From: Bordetella genomosp. 1
GTDB lineage: Bacteria; Pseudomonadota; Gammaproteobacteria; Burkholderiales; Burkholderiaceae_B
Reading direction: 5' to 3'
Length of the DNA stretch: 64,000 nucleotides
NCBI RefSeq assembly: GCF_002261335.1
Contig: NZ_NEVL01000005.1
Span: 1-64,000, forward strand
Within the stretch, counting starts at the first letter, position 1; each line of letters starts with the position of its first letter. The translations under genes and the position numbers were made by a program. Of this stretch, positions 30,861 through 38,445 are shown in pieces. The notes beneath the pieces were generated by a model. The model had not been told where the DNA came from. It made no database searches and worked only from the letters and a program-made list of their open reading frames with translations.

Positions 30861-31457
30861 TCAGCCGCCGTGGGCGTGACCGTCGCACTCGACGTAGATC
30901 GCGCCCACCGCCTGGCACAGGCGCGGCGACTCATGGAACAGGCGCGCGCTGATGAGGCAGCCCTGCACGGTGGCGAACACCGAACGCGCCGCGACCTCGG
31001 GCGTGCCGGAAAACTTCAGCGTGCCCTGCTCCGCGCCTTCGCGCAGCACGCGCGCCAGCCAGACTTCCTGGGCGCGGAAAAAACCCTGCAGCGCCAGGCG
31101 CACCTTTTCGGGCAGCGAGTTGACCTCGGCCGCCAGCATGCCGCCCAGGCAGAGCTGGTCGCCGCCGCCACAGGCGTGGGACTCGAGCAGGCGCAGATAG
31201 GCGTCGAGCTGCTCCTGGGCGGGCAGCGACGTGTCGATCGCGCGGATCGATGCCAGGGCGCCCGAGCTGTAGGCCTCGACGGCCTCGAGCAGCAGATCGT
31301 CCTTGCACGGAAAGTAGTAGTGGATGCTGGACGTCTTCACGCCCACGTGATCAGCCAGGTCGCGATAGCTGAAACCATTGCAACCACGCGTGCGGATCAG
31401 GGTTTGCGCGTGCGACAGCAACTGGTCGCGCGTGTTGGTTTGGGTTGGCGTATCCAT
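30861..31457 (-). CDS. TetR family transcriptional regulator
   Basis: A 198-residue TetR/AcrR repressor. The N-terminal DNA-binding domain (residues 8-55) includes AQTLIRTRGCNGFSYRDLAD and the recognition helix region VGVKTSSIHYYFPCKDDLL; the ligand-binding domain follows, with several cysteines (ESHACGGGDQLCLGG, GCLISARLFHESPRLC). A palindromic operator lies 11 bases before its ATG, so it probably represses itself. The same 14-bp operator recurs three times beside the neighbouring DUF4148 genes, so these are its likely targets. The inducer is unknown. Confidence 0.93.
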   Translation of the reverse strand: MDTPTQTNTRDQLLSHAQTLIRTRGCNGFSYRDLADHVGVKTSSIHYYFPCKDDLLLEAVEAYSSGALASIRAIDTSLPAQEQLDAYLRLLESHACGGGDQLCLGGMLAAEVNSLPEKVRLALQGFFRAQEVWLARVLREGAEQGTLKFSGTPEVAARSVFATVQGCLISARLFHESPRLCQAVGAIYVECDGHAHGG

Positions 31458-31467
31458 GGCTGAATTT

Positions 31468-31481
31468 TACCTACAGGTAGA
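31468..31481. promoter_or_regulatory. TetR operator, site 1 (autoregulation)
   Basis: TACCTACAGGTAGA, containing the perfect dyad TACCT-AC-AGGTA, 11 bases upstream of the tetR start codon. Member of the four-site set TAYCTAYnnGTAGA. Confidence 0.7.
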
Positions 31482-31597
31482 TCGGGATGCATCGGGAATA
31501 ACCACCGGTGTCGCGCATCCCATGACCCGCGCGCACTTTCCGTCCCTCAAGGGGCGGCTGGCGCGCGGGTTTTCTGGCGACGCATCGGCGGCCCGGC

Positions 31598-31912
31598 TCA
31601 GCCGGCCACGGGCGGGTAATCCAGCTCGCCCGAGCGGGTCAGCCCGGCGTGGCGCGCGGCCTGCAGGTCGTCCCGGACCGCGGCGCGGCTGGCGTCGCCG
31701 GAATCGGCGTAGGCCGTGACCGGATACTCCTGCTCGCCGGAGGCGAGTTGGCCCAGTGCACGGGCGGCTTGCAGGTCGGCCTGCACATCGGCGCGGCTCA
31801 CGGTGCTCACGCTGGTGTCGGCGGGCGGCCAATCCAGTTCACCGGCCTGGGCGCTGCCCAGATAGGCCAGCGACGCGAAGACGCCGGCGGCGAGAAGACT
31901 GAGGGCTTTCAT
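31598..31912 (-). CDS. DUF4148 exported protein, paralogue 4
   Basis: A 104-residue secreted protein. Signal peptide MKALSLLAAGVFASLAYLGS ending AQA; mature part begins GELDWPPADTSVSTVSRADV. It has the DUF4148 layout: two helical units, each R-x-x-V-x-x-DLQAAR, and tails ending in a YP motif, here GEQEYPVTAY and GELDYPPVAG. It is the most divergent of four tandem copies of identical length and the last in transcription order. Function is unknown for the whole family, which is largely limited to Burkholderiales. It ends the array 140 bases upstream of the tetR start. Confidence 0.88.
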   Translation of the reverse strand: MKALSLLAAGVFASLAYLGSAQAGELDWPPADTSVSTVSRADVQADLQAARALGQLASGEQEYPVTAYADSGDASRAAVRDDLQAARHAGLTRSGELDYPPVAG

Positions 31913-31949
31913 GTCTGGCTCCTTTTCACGGGTAGACGGGACGCGGCGT

Positions 31950-32264
31950 TCAGCCGGCCACGGGCGGGTAGTCGAGGTCGCTGGTCTGTTCCAGGCCGGC
32001 GGCTTGGGCGGCGTGCAGCTGCTCGCGCACTTGTTCGCGGGTCAGTTGCGTGGCGGCTTGCTGGGCGACGGGCGGGTAGCCGAGTTCGGTGGTGCTGACC
32101 AGGCCTTGCGCGCGGGCGCCCTGCAGGTCGGCCACGACCTGGGCGCGGGTCAGGGTGCTGGCCGAGGTGTCGGCGGGCGGCCAATCCTGTTCACCGGCTT
32201 GGGCGGCGCCAGCGAAGGCGGCGGTGGCAACGAGGGCGGCGGCGAGGGTCTTGATGGCGTTCAT
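31950..32264 (-). CDS. DUF4148 exported protein, paralogue 3
   Basis: A 104-residue secreted protein: signal peptide (MNAIKTLAAALVATAAFAGA, cleavage after AQA), then GEQDWPPADTSASTLTRAQV. Two repeat units, RAQVVADLQGARAQGL and REQVREQLHAAQAAGL, end in ELGYPPVAQ and DLDYPPVAG. It is almost identical to paralogue 2 at both protein and DNA level, so one is a recent duplicate of the other or they are kept alike by gene conversion. Lies 37 bases upstream of paralogue 4; no operator in that gap. Confidence 0.92.
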   Translation of the reverse strand: MNAIKTLAAALVATAAFAGAAQAGEQDWPPADTSASTLTRAQVVADLQGARAQGLVSTTELGYPPVAQQAATQLTREQVREQLHAAQAAGLEQTSDLDYPPVAG

Positions 32265-32325
32265 GATGTGTTCCTTTCAGGGTTCGGGTGCAACGGGTTC
32301 AGGGCAGTGTCGAATGGGGTGGCGT

Positions 32326-32640
32326 TCAGCCGGCCACGGGCGGGTAGTCGAGGTCGCTGGTCTGTTCCAGGCCGGCGGCTTGGGCGGCGTGCAGCTGTTC
32401 GCGCACTTGTTCGCGGGTCAGTTGCGTGGCGGCTTGCTGGGCGACGGGCGGGTAGCCGAGTTCGGTGGTGCTGACCAGGCCTTGCGCGCGGGCGGCTTGC
32501 AGGTCGGCCACGACCTGGGCGCGGGTCAGGGTGCTGGCCGAGGTGTCGGCGGGCGGCCAATCCTGTTCACCGGCTTGGGCGACGCCGGCGAAGGCGGCGG
32601 TGACGGCGATGGCGGCGGCGAGAGTCTTGATCGAGTTCAT
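32326..32640 (-). CDS. DUF4148 exported protein, paralogue 2
   Basis: A 104-residue secreted protein beginning MNSIKTLAAAIAVTAAFAGV with cleavage after AQA. The mature sequence differs from paralogue 3 in a single residue (DLQAARAQGL instead of DLQGARAQGL). Ribosome site CGGAGAACCACC before ATG. The 76-base gap on its upstream side contains operator site 2, so it can start a transcript of its own, apart from paralogue 1. Family function unknown; periplasmic location inferred from the signal peptide. Confidence 0.92.
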   Translation of the reverse strand: MNSIKTLAAAIAVTAAFAGVAQAGEQDWPPADTSASTLTRAQVVADLQAARAQGLVSTTELGYPPVAQQAATQLTREQVREQLHAAQAAGLEQTSDLDYPPVAG

Positions 32641-32659
32641 GGTGGTTCTCCGTTCGTAC

Positions 32660-32673
32660 TATCTATCTGTAGA
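32660..32673. promoter_or_regulatory. TetR operator, site 2
   Basis: TATCTATCTGTAGA, inside the perfect dyad CTATCT-GT-AGATAG, 20 bases upstream of the start of DUF4148 paralogue 2. Matches TAYCTAYnnGTAGA. Confidence 0.7.
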
Positions 32674-32716
32674 TAGGTATTCAGTGAAATAAAAAGGCGG
32701 TTCTCGGGGCGGCGGC

Positions 32717-33031
32717 TCAGCCGGCAACGGGCGGATAGTCGAGTTCGCCCGATTGGTCCAGACCGGCGGCCTGGGCGGCGTGCAGTTGCTGCTGGACCTG
32801 TTCGCGGGTCAGCCGCGTGGCGGACTGCGCGGTGACGGGCGGGTAGGCCAGTTCGGCGGTGGTGACCAGGCCTTGTTCGCGGGCGGCCTGCAGATCGGCG
32901 ACGACCTGGGCGCGGGTGACGGTGCTCACCGAGGTGTCGGCGGGCGGCCAATCCTGTTCACCGGCTTGGGCGGTGCCAGCGAAGGCGGCGGTAACGGCGA
33001 TGGCGGCGGCGAGGGTCTTGATCGAGTTCAT
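32717..33031 (-). CDS. DUF4148 exported protein, paralogue 1
   Basis: A 104-residue secreted protein, first of the array in the direction of transcription. Signal peptide nearly the same as paralogue 2 (MNSIKTLAAAIAVTAAFAGT, AQA). Mature repeats are RAQVVADLQAAREQGL with ELAYPPVTA and REQVQQQLHAAQAAGL with ELDYPPVAG. More diverged from paralogues 2 and 3 than those are from each other. Operator site 3 lies 40 bases upstream of its start, with site 4 a further 254 bases away. Confidence 0.92.
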   Translation of the reverse strand: MNSIKTLAAAIAVTAAFAGTAQAGEQDWPPADTSVSTVTRAQVVADLQAAREQGLVTTAELAYPPVTAQSATRLTREQVQQQLHAAQAAGLDQSGELDYPPVAG

Positions 33032-33070
33032 GGTGCTTCTCCAGTTTCGGTATGATTCGGTTCGGTTTGT

Positions 33071-33084
33071 TATCTACTAGTAGA
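33071..33084. promoter_or_regulatory. TetR operator, site 3
   Basis: TATCTACTAGTAGA, within the perfect 16-bp palindrome TATCTACTAGTAGATA (33071-33086), 40 bases upstream of DUF4148 paralogue 1. Matches TAYCTAYnnGTAGA. Confidence 0.75.
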
Positions 33085-33324
33085 TAGATAACTCGGGAAA
33101 TAAAAAAGGCGATGTGCCTTGGTACTTCGGGTGCTGCCAGGGGTAAAGCCTTGCTGCATGAATCTTGGGGTACGTCATCCGCGGCATCTTGCGGTCGTTT
33201 TCGTTCTGGGTCCTGCGGTACGGCTGTGGTTCTCTGTCTGGGTACGGCGGTGTTGCTGTGGTTCTCTTTCTGGGGTCCTGCTTCGCTGTCGCGTTTGTCG
33301 TTTGCTTCAGCGTTGAACGAATAT

Positions 33325-33338
33325 TACCTACCAGTAGA
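33325..33338. promoter_or_regulatory. TetR operator, site 4
   Basis: TACCTACCAGTAGA followed by TAGATAAC, a long direct repeat of site 3 (which also continues TAGATAAC). No gene starts next to it; it may be an auxiliary operator for looping or the remnant of a lost fifth gene. Confidence 0.65.
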
Positions 33339-33395
33339 TAGATAACCCAAGCCCTTATTTGCATCTTTATGTAACGCTACCTCCCGCCCTTCCCC

Positions 33396-33809
33396 AACAA
33401 AGGTGTCAGACTGCATTTTTTCCAGGAGCCGCCAGTGGAAAAAAGGAGTCAGACTGCATTTTCTCCAGGGCCAGCGCTGGAAAAGGAGTCTGGGAAAAGG
33501 AGTCAGACTGCAATTTTCCCCTGGCCGCTCTGCCCTCGCCGAACACCGCGCTGACGACGGGACTTTCGAAAAATGCAGCCTGACACCTTTGTTTGGGGGC
33601 ATGGTCCCCACCCCGAAAAAGGAGTCAGACTGCATTTTTGCCCCCGCTGCTCGGCCATCGATCCGCCGCGCGTTCGCGACGGGACGCCCAAAAAAATGCA
33701 GTCTGACACCTTTGTTTGGGTCGCTCAAAAAATGCAGTCTGACACCTTTGTTCTGGGTGCCGCGGTGCGGGAGCGGCCCTGTCGAAAATGTAGTCTGACA
33801 CCTTTGTTT
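33396..33809. repeat. REP-like cluster, eight units of GTCAGACTGCATTTT
   Basis: Units at 33396-33422 (+), 33441-33462 (+), 33495-33517 (+), 33568-33594 (-), 33616-33639 (+), 33690-33717 (-), 33727-33752 (-) and 33784-33809 (-). Two kinds: CAAAGGTGTCAGACTGCA (units 1, 4, 6, 7, 8) and AAAAGGAGTCAGACTGCA (units 2, 3, 5). Units 3-4 and 5-6 face each other as in BIMEs. Separating sequences of 10-50 bases are unrelated. Confidence 0.85.
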
Positions 33810-34151
33810 GGGGCGGGTGGCCCGCGGGGCGTCGTGGCTTTGCTACACCGGGGCTGCGTGGAAAGGGCTTGAGACGGCTCGGACCTGCGGGGAATCCCTG
33901 GCGAAATCGCCGAATTTACATAATGAAACAACATTCTGCGCCCCGGGGCGTCGGCGAAGATGGCGGCGGGTTGGGCGAGCGCGGAGGGCAAAATCGCCCA
34001 AATCCTTTGAAGCCCGTCTAACATTGCCGCAATTTCGGCCTTTGCGGGCCGATTGCGCGCAGGCACGGGGCTTCCTACGATCGGGCCGACGCGGCGAGCA
34101 CATCACGCCGAGCCATTGCGTCCCGCCCCCCGTTCTTCTGGAGCCCGCCCC

Positions 34152-35201
34152 ATGCAGACCGCCTTCATTCCCCTGCCCGAACGCCGCCCGCCGGCCCCCG
34201 CCGGCGCCTGGTCGCGCGACGACATCGAAGCGCTGTTCGCCCTGCCCTTCCCGGAGCTGCTGCACCGCGCCCAGACCGTGCACCGGACCCACTTCGATCC
34301 GACCGAGATCCAGCTCTCCAGCCTGCTGTCGATCAAGACCGGCGGCTGCCCTGAGGACTGCGCCTATTGCCCGCAATCGGCGCATCACGACACCGAGCTC
34401 GAGGCCGACAAGCTGATGCCGCTGGCCGACGTGGTGGCCGCGGCGCGCGCCGCCCAGGCCAATGGCGCGCAGCGCTTCTGCATGGGCGCGGCCTGGCGCA
34501 GCCCCAAGCCGCATCACCTGGAGCAGGTGGCCGAGATGATCAGCGCGGTCAAGGGCCTCGGCCTGGAGACCTGTGTGACGCTCGGCATGCTGGCCGACGG
34601 CCAGGCCGAGCAGCTGCGCGAGGCGGGGCTGGACTACTACAACCACAACCTCGACACCTCGCCGGAGTTCTACGGCAAGATCATTTCGACCCGCACCTAC
34701 CAGGACCGCCTCGACACGCTGGAGCGCGTGCGCGACGCCGGCATCAGCGTGTGCTGCGGCGGCATCGTGGGCATGGGCGAGACCCGCCGCGAACGCGCCG
34801 GCCTGATCGCGCAGCTCGCCAACATGGATCCCTATCCCGAGTCGGTGCCGATCAACAACCTGGTGCAGGTCGAGGGCACGCCGCTGGCCGGCATCGACCC
34901 GCTCGACACCTTCGAATTCATCCGCACCATCGCGGTCGCGCGCATCACCATGCCGCGCGCCCGCGTGCGGCTCTCGGCCGGACGCGAGACCATGAACGAC
35001 GCCGAACAGGCGCTGTGCTTCGTGGCCGGCGCCAACTCGATCTTCTATGGCGACGTGTTGCTGACCACGGCCAATCCGCAGGTCGACGCCGACAAGCGCC
35101 TGCTGGCGCGCCTGGGCCTGCGGGCCGAGGGCGCGGGCATGGCGCCTTCCCTCGATGCATCACAACCGGGCCCCGCCTGCCACGAACGGCAGCAGGCCTG
35201 A
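34152..35201 (+). CDS. bioB: Biotin synthase
   Basis: A 349-residue radical-SAM enzyme inserting sulfur into dethiobiotin. The SAM-cluster motif is [16 protein letters not shown]; the auxiliary [2Fe-2S] ligands lie in [22 protein letters not shown] and [11 protein letters not shown], with the arginine in [13 protein letters not shown]. Length fits the family (about 340-350). Other bio genes are not nearby, so bioB stands apart from a classical bio operon here. ATG at 34152 agrees with the family start; the open frame runs about 100 bases further upstream without a better start. Confidence 0.97.
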   Translation: MQTAFIPLPERRPPAPAGAWSRDDIEALFALPFPELLHRAQTVHRTHFDPTEIQLSSLLSIKTGGCPEDCAYCPQSAHHDTELEADKLMPLADVVAAARAAQANGAQRFCMGAAWRSPKPHHLEQVAEMISAVKGLGLETCVTLGMLADGQAEQLREAGLDYYNHNLDTSPEFYGKIISTRTYQDRLDTLERVRDAGISVCCGGIVGMGETRRERAGLIAQLANMDPYPESVPINNLVQVEGTPLAGIDPLDTFEFIRTIAVARITMPRARVRLSAGRETMNDAEQALCFVAGANSIFYGDVLLTTANPQVDADKRLLARLGLRAEGAGMAPSLDASQPGPACHERQQA

Positions 35202-35218
35202 TTCCGGAGAGCAAGACC

Positions 35219-36082
35219 ATGAGCGCAGGTGTGAGTTTGCTGCTGGCCAGCGTGCTGTGCAGCGTGACCGTGGCGGTGCTGCTGAAGCTGGCGCGCCGTT
35301 TCAATATCGATGTGCGGCAGGCCATCGCCACCAACTACGCCATGGCGGCGCTGTTGTGCGTCCTGCTGCTCAAGCCCGACCTGGCGCGCTTCCAGTGGGC
35401 AGGCCCGGAACTGGCGCTGCTGCTGGCGCTGGGCGTGCTGATGCCCAGCGTGTTCGTGGCGATGGCGCGTTCGGTGCGCTACGCCGGCATCGTGCGCAGC
35501 GACGCGGCGCAGCGCCTGTCGCTGTTCATCGCGCTGCTGGCGGCCTTCGTGCTGTTCGGCGAGGCGATCACCGGCCGCAAGCTCGGCGGCATCGCGCTCG
35601 CCTTCGCCGCGCTGTTCTGCGTGCTGCGCCGTCCCAAGGACGCCCCCGCGCACGACGGCCCCGCGCATGCCGCGTGGCTGTGGCCGCTGGCGGTCTGGGC
35701 CGGCTACGGCACCATCGACGTGCTGTTCAAGGTGATGTCGCGCGCCGGCAGCGCCTTCACCGGCACCCTGCTGCTCACCTTCCTCCTGGCGGGCATCCTG
35801 ATGACGGTCTACCTGGTGGCGGTGCGCACGCGCTGGGAGGCGCGCAGCCTCGCGGCCGGCCTGCTGCTGGGCGTGCTGAACTTCGGCAACATCTACACCT
35901 ACATCCGGGCGCACCAGTCGCTACCCGACAATCCCGCGCTGGTGTTCGCCTCGATGAACATGGGCGTGATCGCGCTGGGCACCGTGGTGGGCGCCCTCGC
36001 CTTCCGCGAGAAGCTCTCGAAGCTGAATCTGGTGGGCCTGGCGCTCGCGCTCGCGGCCATCGTGGTCATGATGCCGCGCTGA
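35219..36082 (+). CDS. EamA/DMT-superfamily transporter
   Basis: A 287-residue integral-membrane protein with about ten hydrophobic helices in two similar halves, as in drug/metabolite transporters. Landmarks are the tenth helix region (LNLVGLALALAAIVVMM) preceded by FREKLSKLN and, in the first half, FGEAITGRKLGGIALAFAAL, the typical EamA end-of-half motif. It follows bioB by 17 bases with GGAGAGCAAGACC before the ATG, so it is probably cotranscribed; a role in export or uptake of biotin-related compounds is only a guess from position. Confidence 0.85.
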   Translation: MSAGVSLLLASVLCSVTVAVLLKLARRFNIDVRQAIATNYAMAALLCVLLLKPDLARFQWAGPELALLLALGVLMPSVFVAMARSVRYAGIVRSDAAQRLSLFIALLAAFVLFGEAITGRKLGGIALAFAALFCVLRRPKDAPAHDGPAHAAWLWPLAVWAGYGTIDVLFKVMSRAGSAFTGTLLLTFLLAGILMTVYLVAVRTRWEARSLAAGLLLGVLNFGNIYTYIRAHQSLPDNPALVFASMNMGVIALGTVVGALAFREKLSKLNLVGLALALAAIVVMMPR

Positions 36083-36110
36083 GCGCGACGGCGATCCCGC
36101 GCGTCCGACC

Positions 36111-36140
36111 CAGGGCCGTTGCCGCGAGGCAGCGGCCCTG
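36111..36140. terminator. Long inverted repeat between convergent genes
   Basis: A 13-bp nearly perfect stem CAGGGCCGTTGCC/GGCAGCGGCCCTG (one central mismatch) with a GCGA loop between the EamA and MFS genes. No T tract, so termination efficiency is uncertain. Confidence 0.5.
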
Positions 36141-36152
36141 TCTGCGTGCGGC

Positions 36153-37598
36153 TCAGCTGCCGGTGCCGGTGCGCGCAAGCGGCGGCTCGGCGGCCTCGTC
36201 GACGGCGGCAGCGGCCTCCGGCTCGCGCACTTCGGCATGCGAAAACGCGGTGGCGGGCTCGACGTTCTCGAAGGCGGCGATGGGCTCGACCGCCTCGCCC
36301 GCCGCCATCGGCGGCTGCACCACGCCGGATTCCGGCGTGACCATCTCCATGCCGGGATCGGCCACCGGATCGACCCGCGGATCGAGCGCCACCGCGGCCG
36401 GCGAGCTCTGCAGCGTGTCGGGCATGGGCACGAACTGCACCGGCGCCTCCTGCACCTGGTGCAGGCCCGTGACGCGGGCCGGACGCACCTGCCACACCAG
36501 GATCAGCGCGCACGCCGTGATGAAGACGAAATACATGGCGTGGCCGCCGAACGACATCAGCACGCCGGCCACCAGCGGGCCGAGGCAGGCGCCCACGCCG
36601 TAGGTCATCAGCAGCACCGCGCTCAGGCCCACGCGCCGGTCGGACTCGACGTGGTCGTTGGCGAAGGCGGCGCCCAGCGGATAGAGCGTGAACTGCAGGA
36701 TGCCGAAGACGCCGGACAGCACCAGCAGCAGCCAGTACGGCAAGGACAGCCAGCCCCACATCAGCACCGGCAGCGCCACCAGCAGCGCGGCATTGAAGCG
36801 GATCAGGCCGGCGCGATTGATGCGGTCGGAGAGCCAGCCCATCGGCCATTGCGCCAGCAGGCCCGCGGTCACGCCGGCCGCCACGAACATCGCCGCGTGC
36901 GAGGTGCTCAGGCCGAGCTTGGCGGCGTAGACCGGCGCCAGGCCATAGAAGGCGCCCGATAGATTGCCCGCCACGAACAACACCGTGAGCGACAGCGGCA
37001 CGCGCTTCAGGAAGAAGCGCACGTCGAGCGGCGCGGGCAGCGGCGTGGGCGGGTGCGAGCGCGCGGTCACGGCGATCGGCACCAGGCACAGCGTGAGGCA
37101 CATCGCCACCAGGATCAGCGGACCGTCGCCCAGCGTGGTGTAGGCGGTGAGCACCAGTTGCCCGAGCACGGTGCCCAGGCCCGACACCATCATGTAGACG
37201 GAGAAGACGCGGCCGCGCTGGCGGTTTTCGGTCTGCTCGTTGAGCCAGCTCTCGATCACCATCAGCTCCGTGACCATCACGATGCCCGCGATCAGGCGCA
37301 GCGCCAGCCACAGCGGCATGTAGTCGATCAGGCTCTGCGCCAGGATCATGCTGGTGGCCACGGCAGCACAGGCGGCGAAGGCCCGGATGTGGCCGACGCG
37401 GATGATGAGCTTGTGCCCCATCCGCGCCCCGCACACGAGGCCGAGATAGTAGGCGGCGATCAGCGCGCCGATCCAGATCTCGCTGACCGATTCGCCGGTC
37501 AGGCGCAGGCCCATGTACGTATTGAAGATGCCCGTGCCGATCAACATCAGCAGCGTGGCGAGATACAGCGAGGAAAACGAGGTAATCGTGGAAATCAT
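36153..37598 (-). CDS. MFS transporter, YcaD-like, with acidic C-terminal tail
   Basis: A 481-residue major-facilitator protein with twelve predicted helices (residues 1-395). Family-type marks are CGARMGHKLIIRVGHIRAFA (MFS loop 2-3 motif), ESWLNEQTENRQRGRVFSVYM (typical of the YcaD/CMGA subgroup) and LAQWPMGWLSDRINR (loop 8-9). After the last helix is an unusual tail of about 85 residues rich in Ala, Pro, Val and Glu (for instance EPEAAAAVDEAAEPPLART), probably disordered and cytoplasmic. The substrate is unknown. Single gene, convergent with the EamA gene. Confidence 0.9.
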   Translation of the reverse strand: MISTITSFSSLYLATLLMLIGTGIFNTYMGLRLTGESVSEIWIGALIAAYYLGLVCGARMGHKLIIRVGHIRAFAACAAVATSMILAQSLIDYMPLWLALRLIAGIVMVTELMVIESWLNEQTENRQRGRVFSVYMMVSGLGTVLGQLVLTAYTTLGDGPLILVAMCLTLCLVPIAVTARSHPPTPLPAPLDVRFFLKRVPLSLTVLFVAGNLSGAFYGLAPVYAAKLGLSTSHAAMFVAAGVTAGLLAQWPMGWLSDRINRAGLIRFNAALLVALPVLMWGWLSLPYWLLLVLSGVFGILQFTLYPLGAAFANDHVESDRRVGLSAVLLMTYGVGACLGPLVAGVLMSFGGHAMYFVFITACALILVWQVRPARVTGLHQVQEAPVQFVPMPDTLQSSPAAVALDPRVDPVADPGMEMVTPESGVVQPPMAAGEAVEPIAAFENVEPATAFSHAEVREPEAAAAVDEAAEPPLARTGTGS

Positions 37599-37698
37599 GA
37601 ACGGGCGACCGCTTTTGGGTTGTCGGGCACACGCGGGGCAAGGCGGAGTGTCCGCCGGACGCGGGCGGGCCGCGTCGGCGGAACGGGCCGGCGGGCCC

Positions 37699-38202
37699 TT
37701 ACAGCTGGCGCAGCAGCGTGTCGGCGTCGCTGACTTCGAACTTGCCGGCGGCCTCGACGTTCAGGCTCTTGACCACGCCATCGTCGATCAGGGCCGAGTA
37801 GCGTTGCGAGCGCACGCCCATGCCGCGCGCGACCAGGTCGAGCTCCAGGCCCAGCGCACGGGTCCAGGTGGCCGAGCCGTCGGCCAGCATGCGCACCTTG
37901 CCGGCGACCTGCTGCTCACGGCCCCACGCGCCCATCACGAAGGCGTCGTTGACCGACACGCACCAGATTTCGTCCACGCCCTTGGCGCGCAGCGCCTCGG
38001 CCTGGGCCACGTAGCCCGGCAGGTGCTTGGCCGAGCAGGTGGGCGTGAAGGCGCCCGGCACCGCGAACACGGCGATCTTCTTGCCTTTCACCAGATCGGC
38101 AACCTGGAAGGCGTTGGGGCCCAGCTGGCAGCCCGGCGTTTCGGTTTCGATGAATTCGGTCAGGGTGCCATCGGGCAGCCGATCGCCGACTTTGAGGGTC
38201 AT
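37699..38202 (-). CDS. Peroxiredoxin, Prx5 type
   Basis: A 167-residue thiol peroxidase reducing hydrogen and alkyl peroxides. The peroxidatic cysteine is in PGAFTPTCSAKHLPGY, the Prx5/AhpE-like signature; a second cysteine is in IWCVSVND. The C-terminal part (QRYSALIDDGVVKSLNVE) fits the redoxin fold. ATG at 38202 (MTLKVGDRLPDGTL) has the closest ribosome site (GGAGAACTCC); an upstream in-frame ATG adds five residues. The glutathione- or glutaredoxin-dependent mechanism usual in Prx5 is inferred, since no fused glutaredoxin domain is present. Confidence 0.94.
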   Translation of the reverse strand: MTLKVGDRLPDGTLTEFIETETPGCQLGPNAFQVADLVKGKKIAVFAVPGAFTPTCSAKHLPGYVAQAEALRAKGVDEIWCVSVNDAFVMGAWGREQQVAGKVRMLADGSATWTRALGLELDLVARGMGVRSQRYSALIDDGVVKSLNVEAAGKFEVSDADTLLRQL

Positions 38203-38445
38203 GGAGTTCTCCAGCATTTCGCAAACGGACGTTATGTGATTGTTGTACGGCGGGCCGCGCGCGCGGTCCGCCTGTCGTCATGATAGTGCCGAATGCCGAC
38301 CCCATGTCACCGCCCCGAAAGAATCGCGCACAGACTGAAACGACTCCAAACGCCGTGTTCGTGCCCCTGTCCCGCGTGACTGGCCATAATGAGGTCACAA
38401 CCGGCCCGGCCTGCGTCCGGGCTCCGAAATGCAGGAGGACATACC

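Larger units (their letters stand above)
33032..34151. other. 1.1-kb gene-free region: two operators, diverged G/T-rich repeats, REP-like cluster, bioB leader
   Basis: No credible coding sequence. 33071-33338 is bounded by operator sites 3 and 4; between them is AT-richer, G/T-biased sequence with an imperfect duplication (TGTGGTTCTCTGTCTGG near 33224, TGTGGTTCTCTTTCTGG near 33257). 33396-33809 holds eight REP-like units. 33822-34151 is the bioB upstream region, where I see an AT-rich patch (TTTACATAATGAAACAAC, about 33915) that could hold a promoter, but no firm boxes. Small open frames across the REP units repeat the same peptide fragments (GVRLHF, SDCIF) in several frames and are not genes. 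Confidence 0.75.

Noticed and set aside
33077-33364. 95-residue - strand ORF starting over operator site 4
   Set aside because: Its first residues translate the operator, there is no ribosome site, and the rest translates diverged repeats.
33403-33798. Small ORFs across the REP cluster
   Set aside because: They repeat the same peptide fragments (GVRLHF, SDCIF) in several frames because they translate the repeat itself; no ribosome sites.
33396-33809. CRISPR array
   Set aside because: Units occur in both orientations, spacing is irregular, spacers are not of uniform length and no cas gene is nearby; REP-like elements explain it better.
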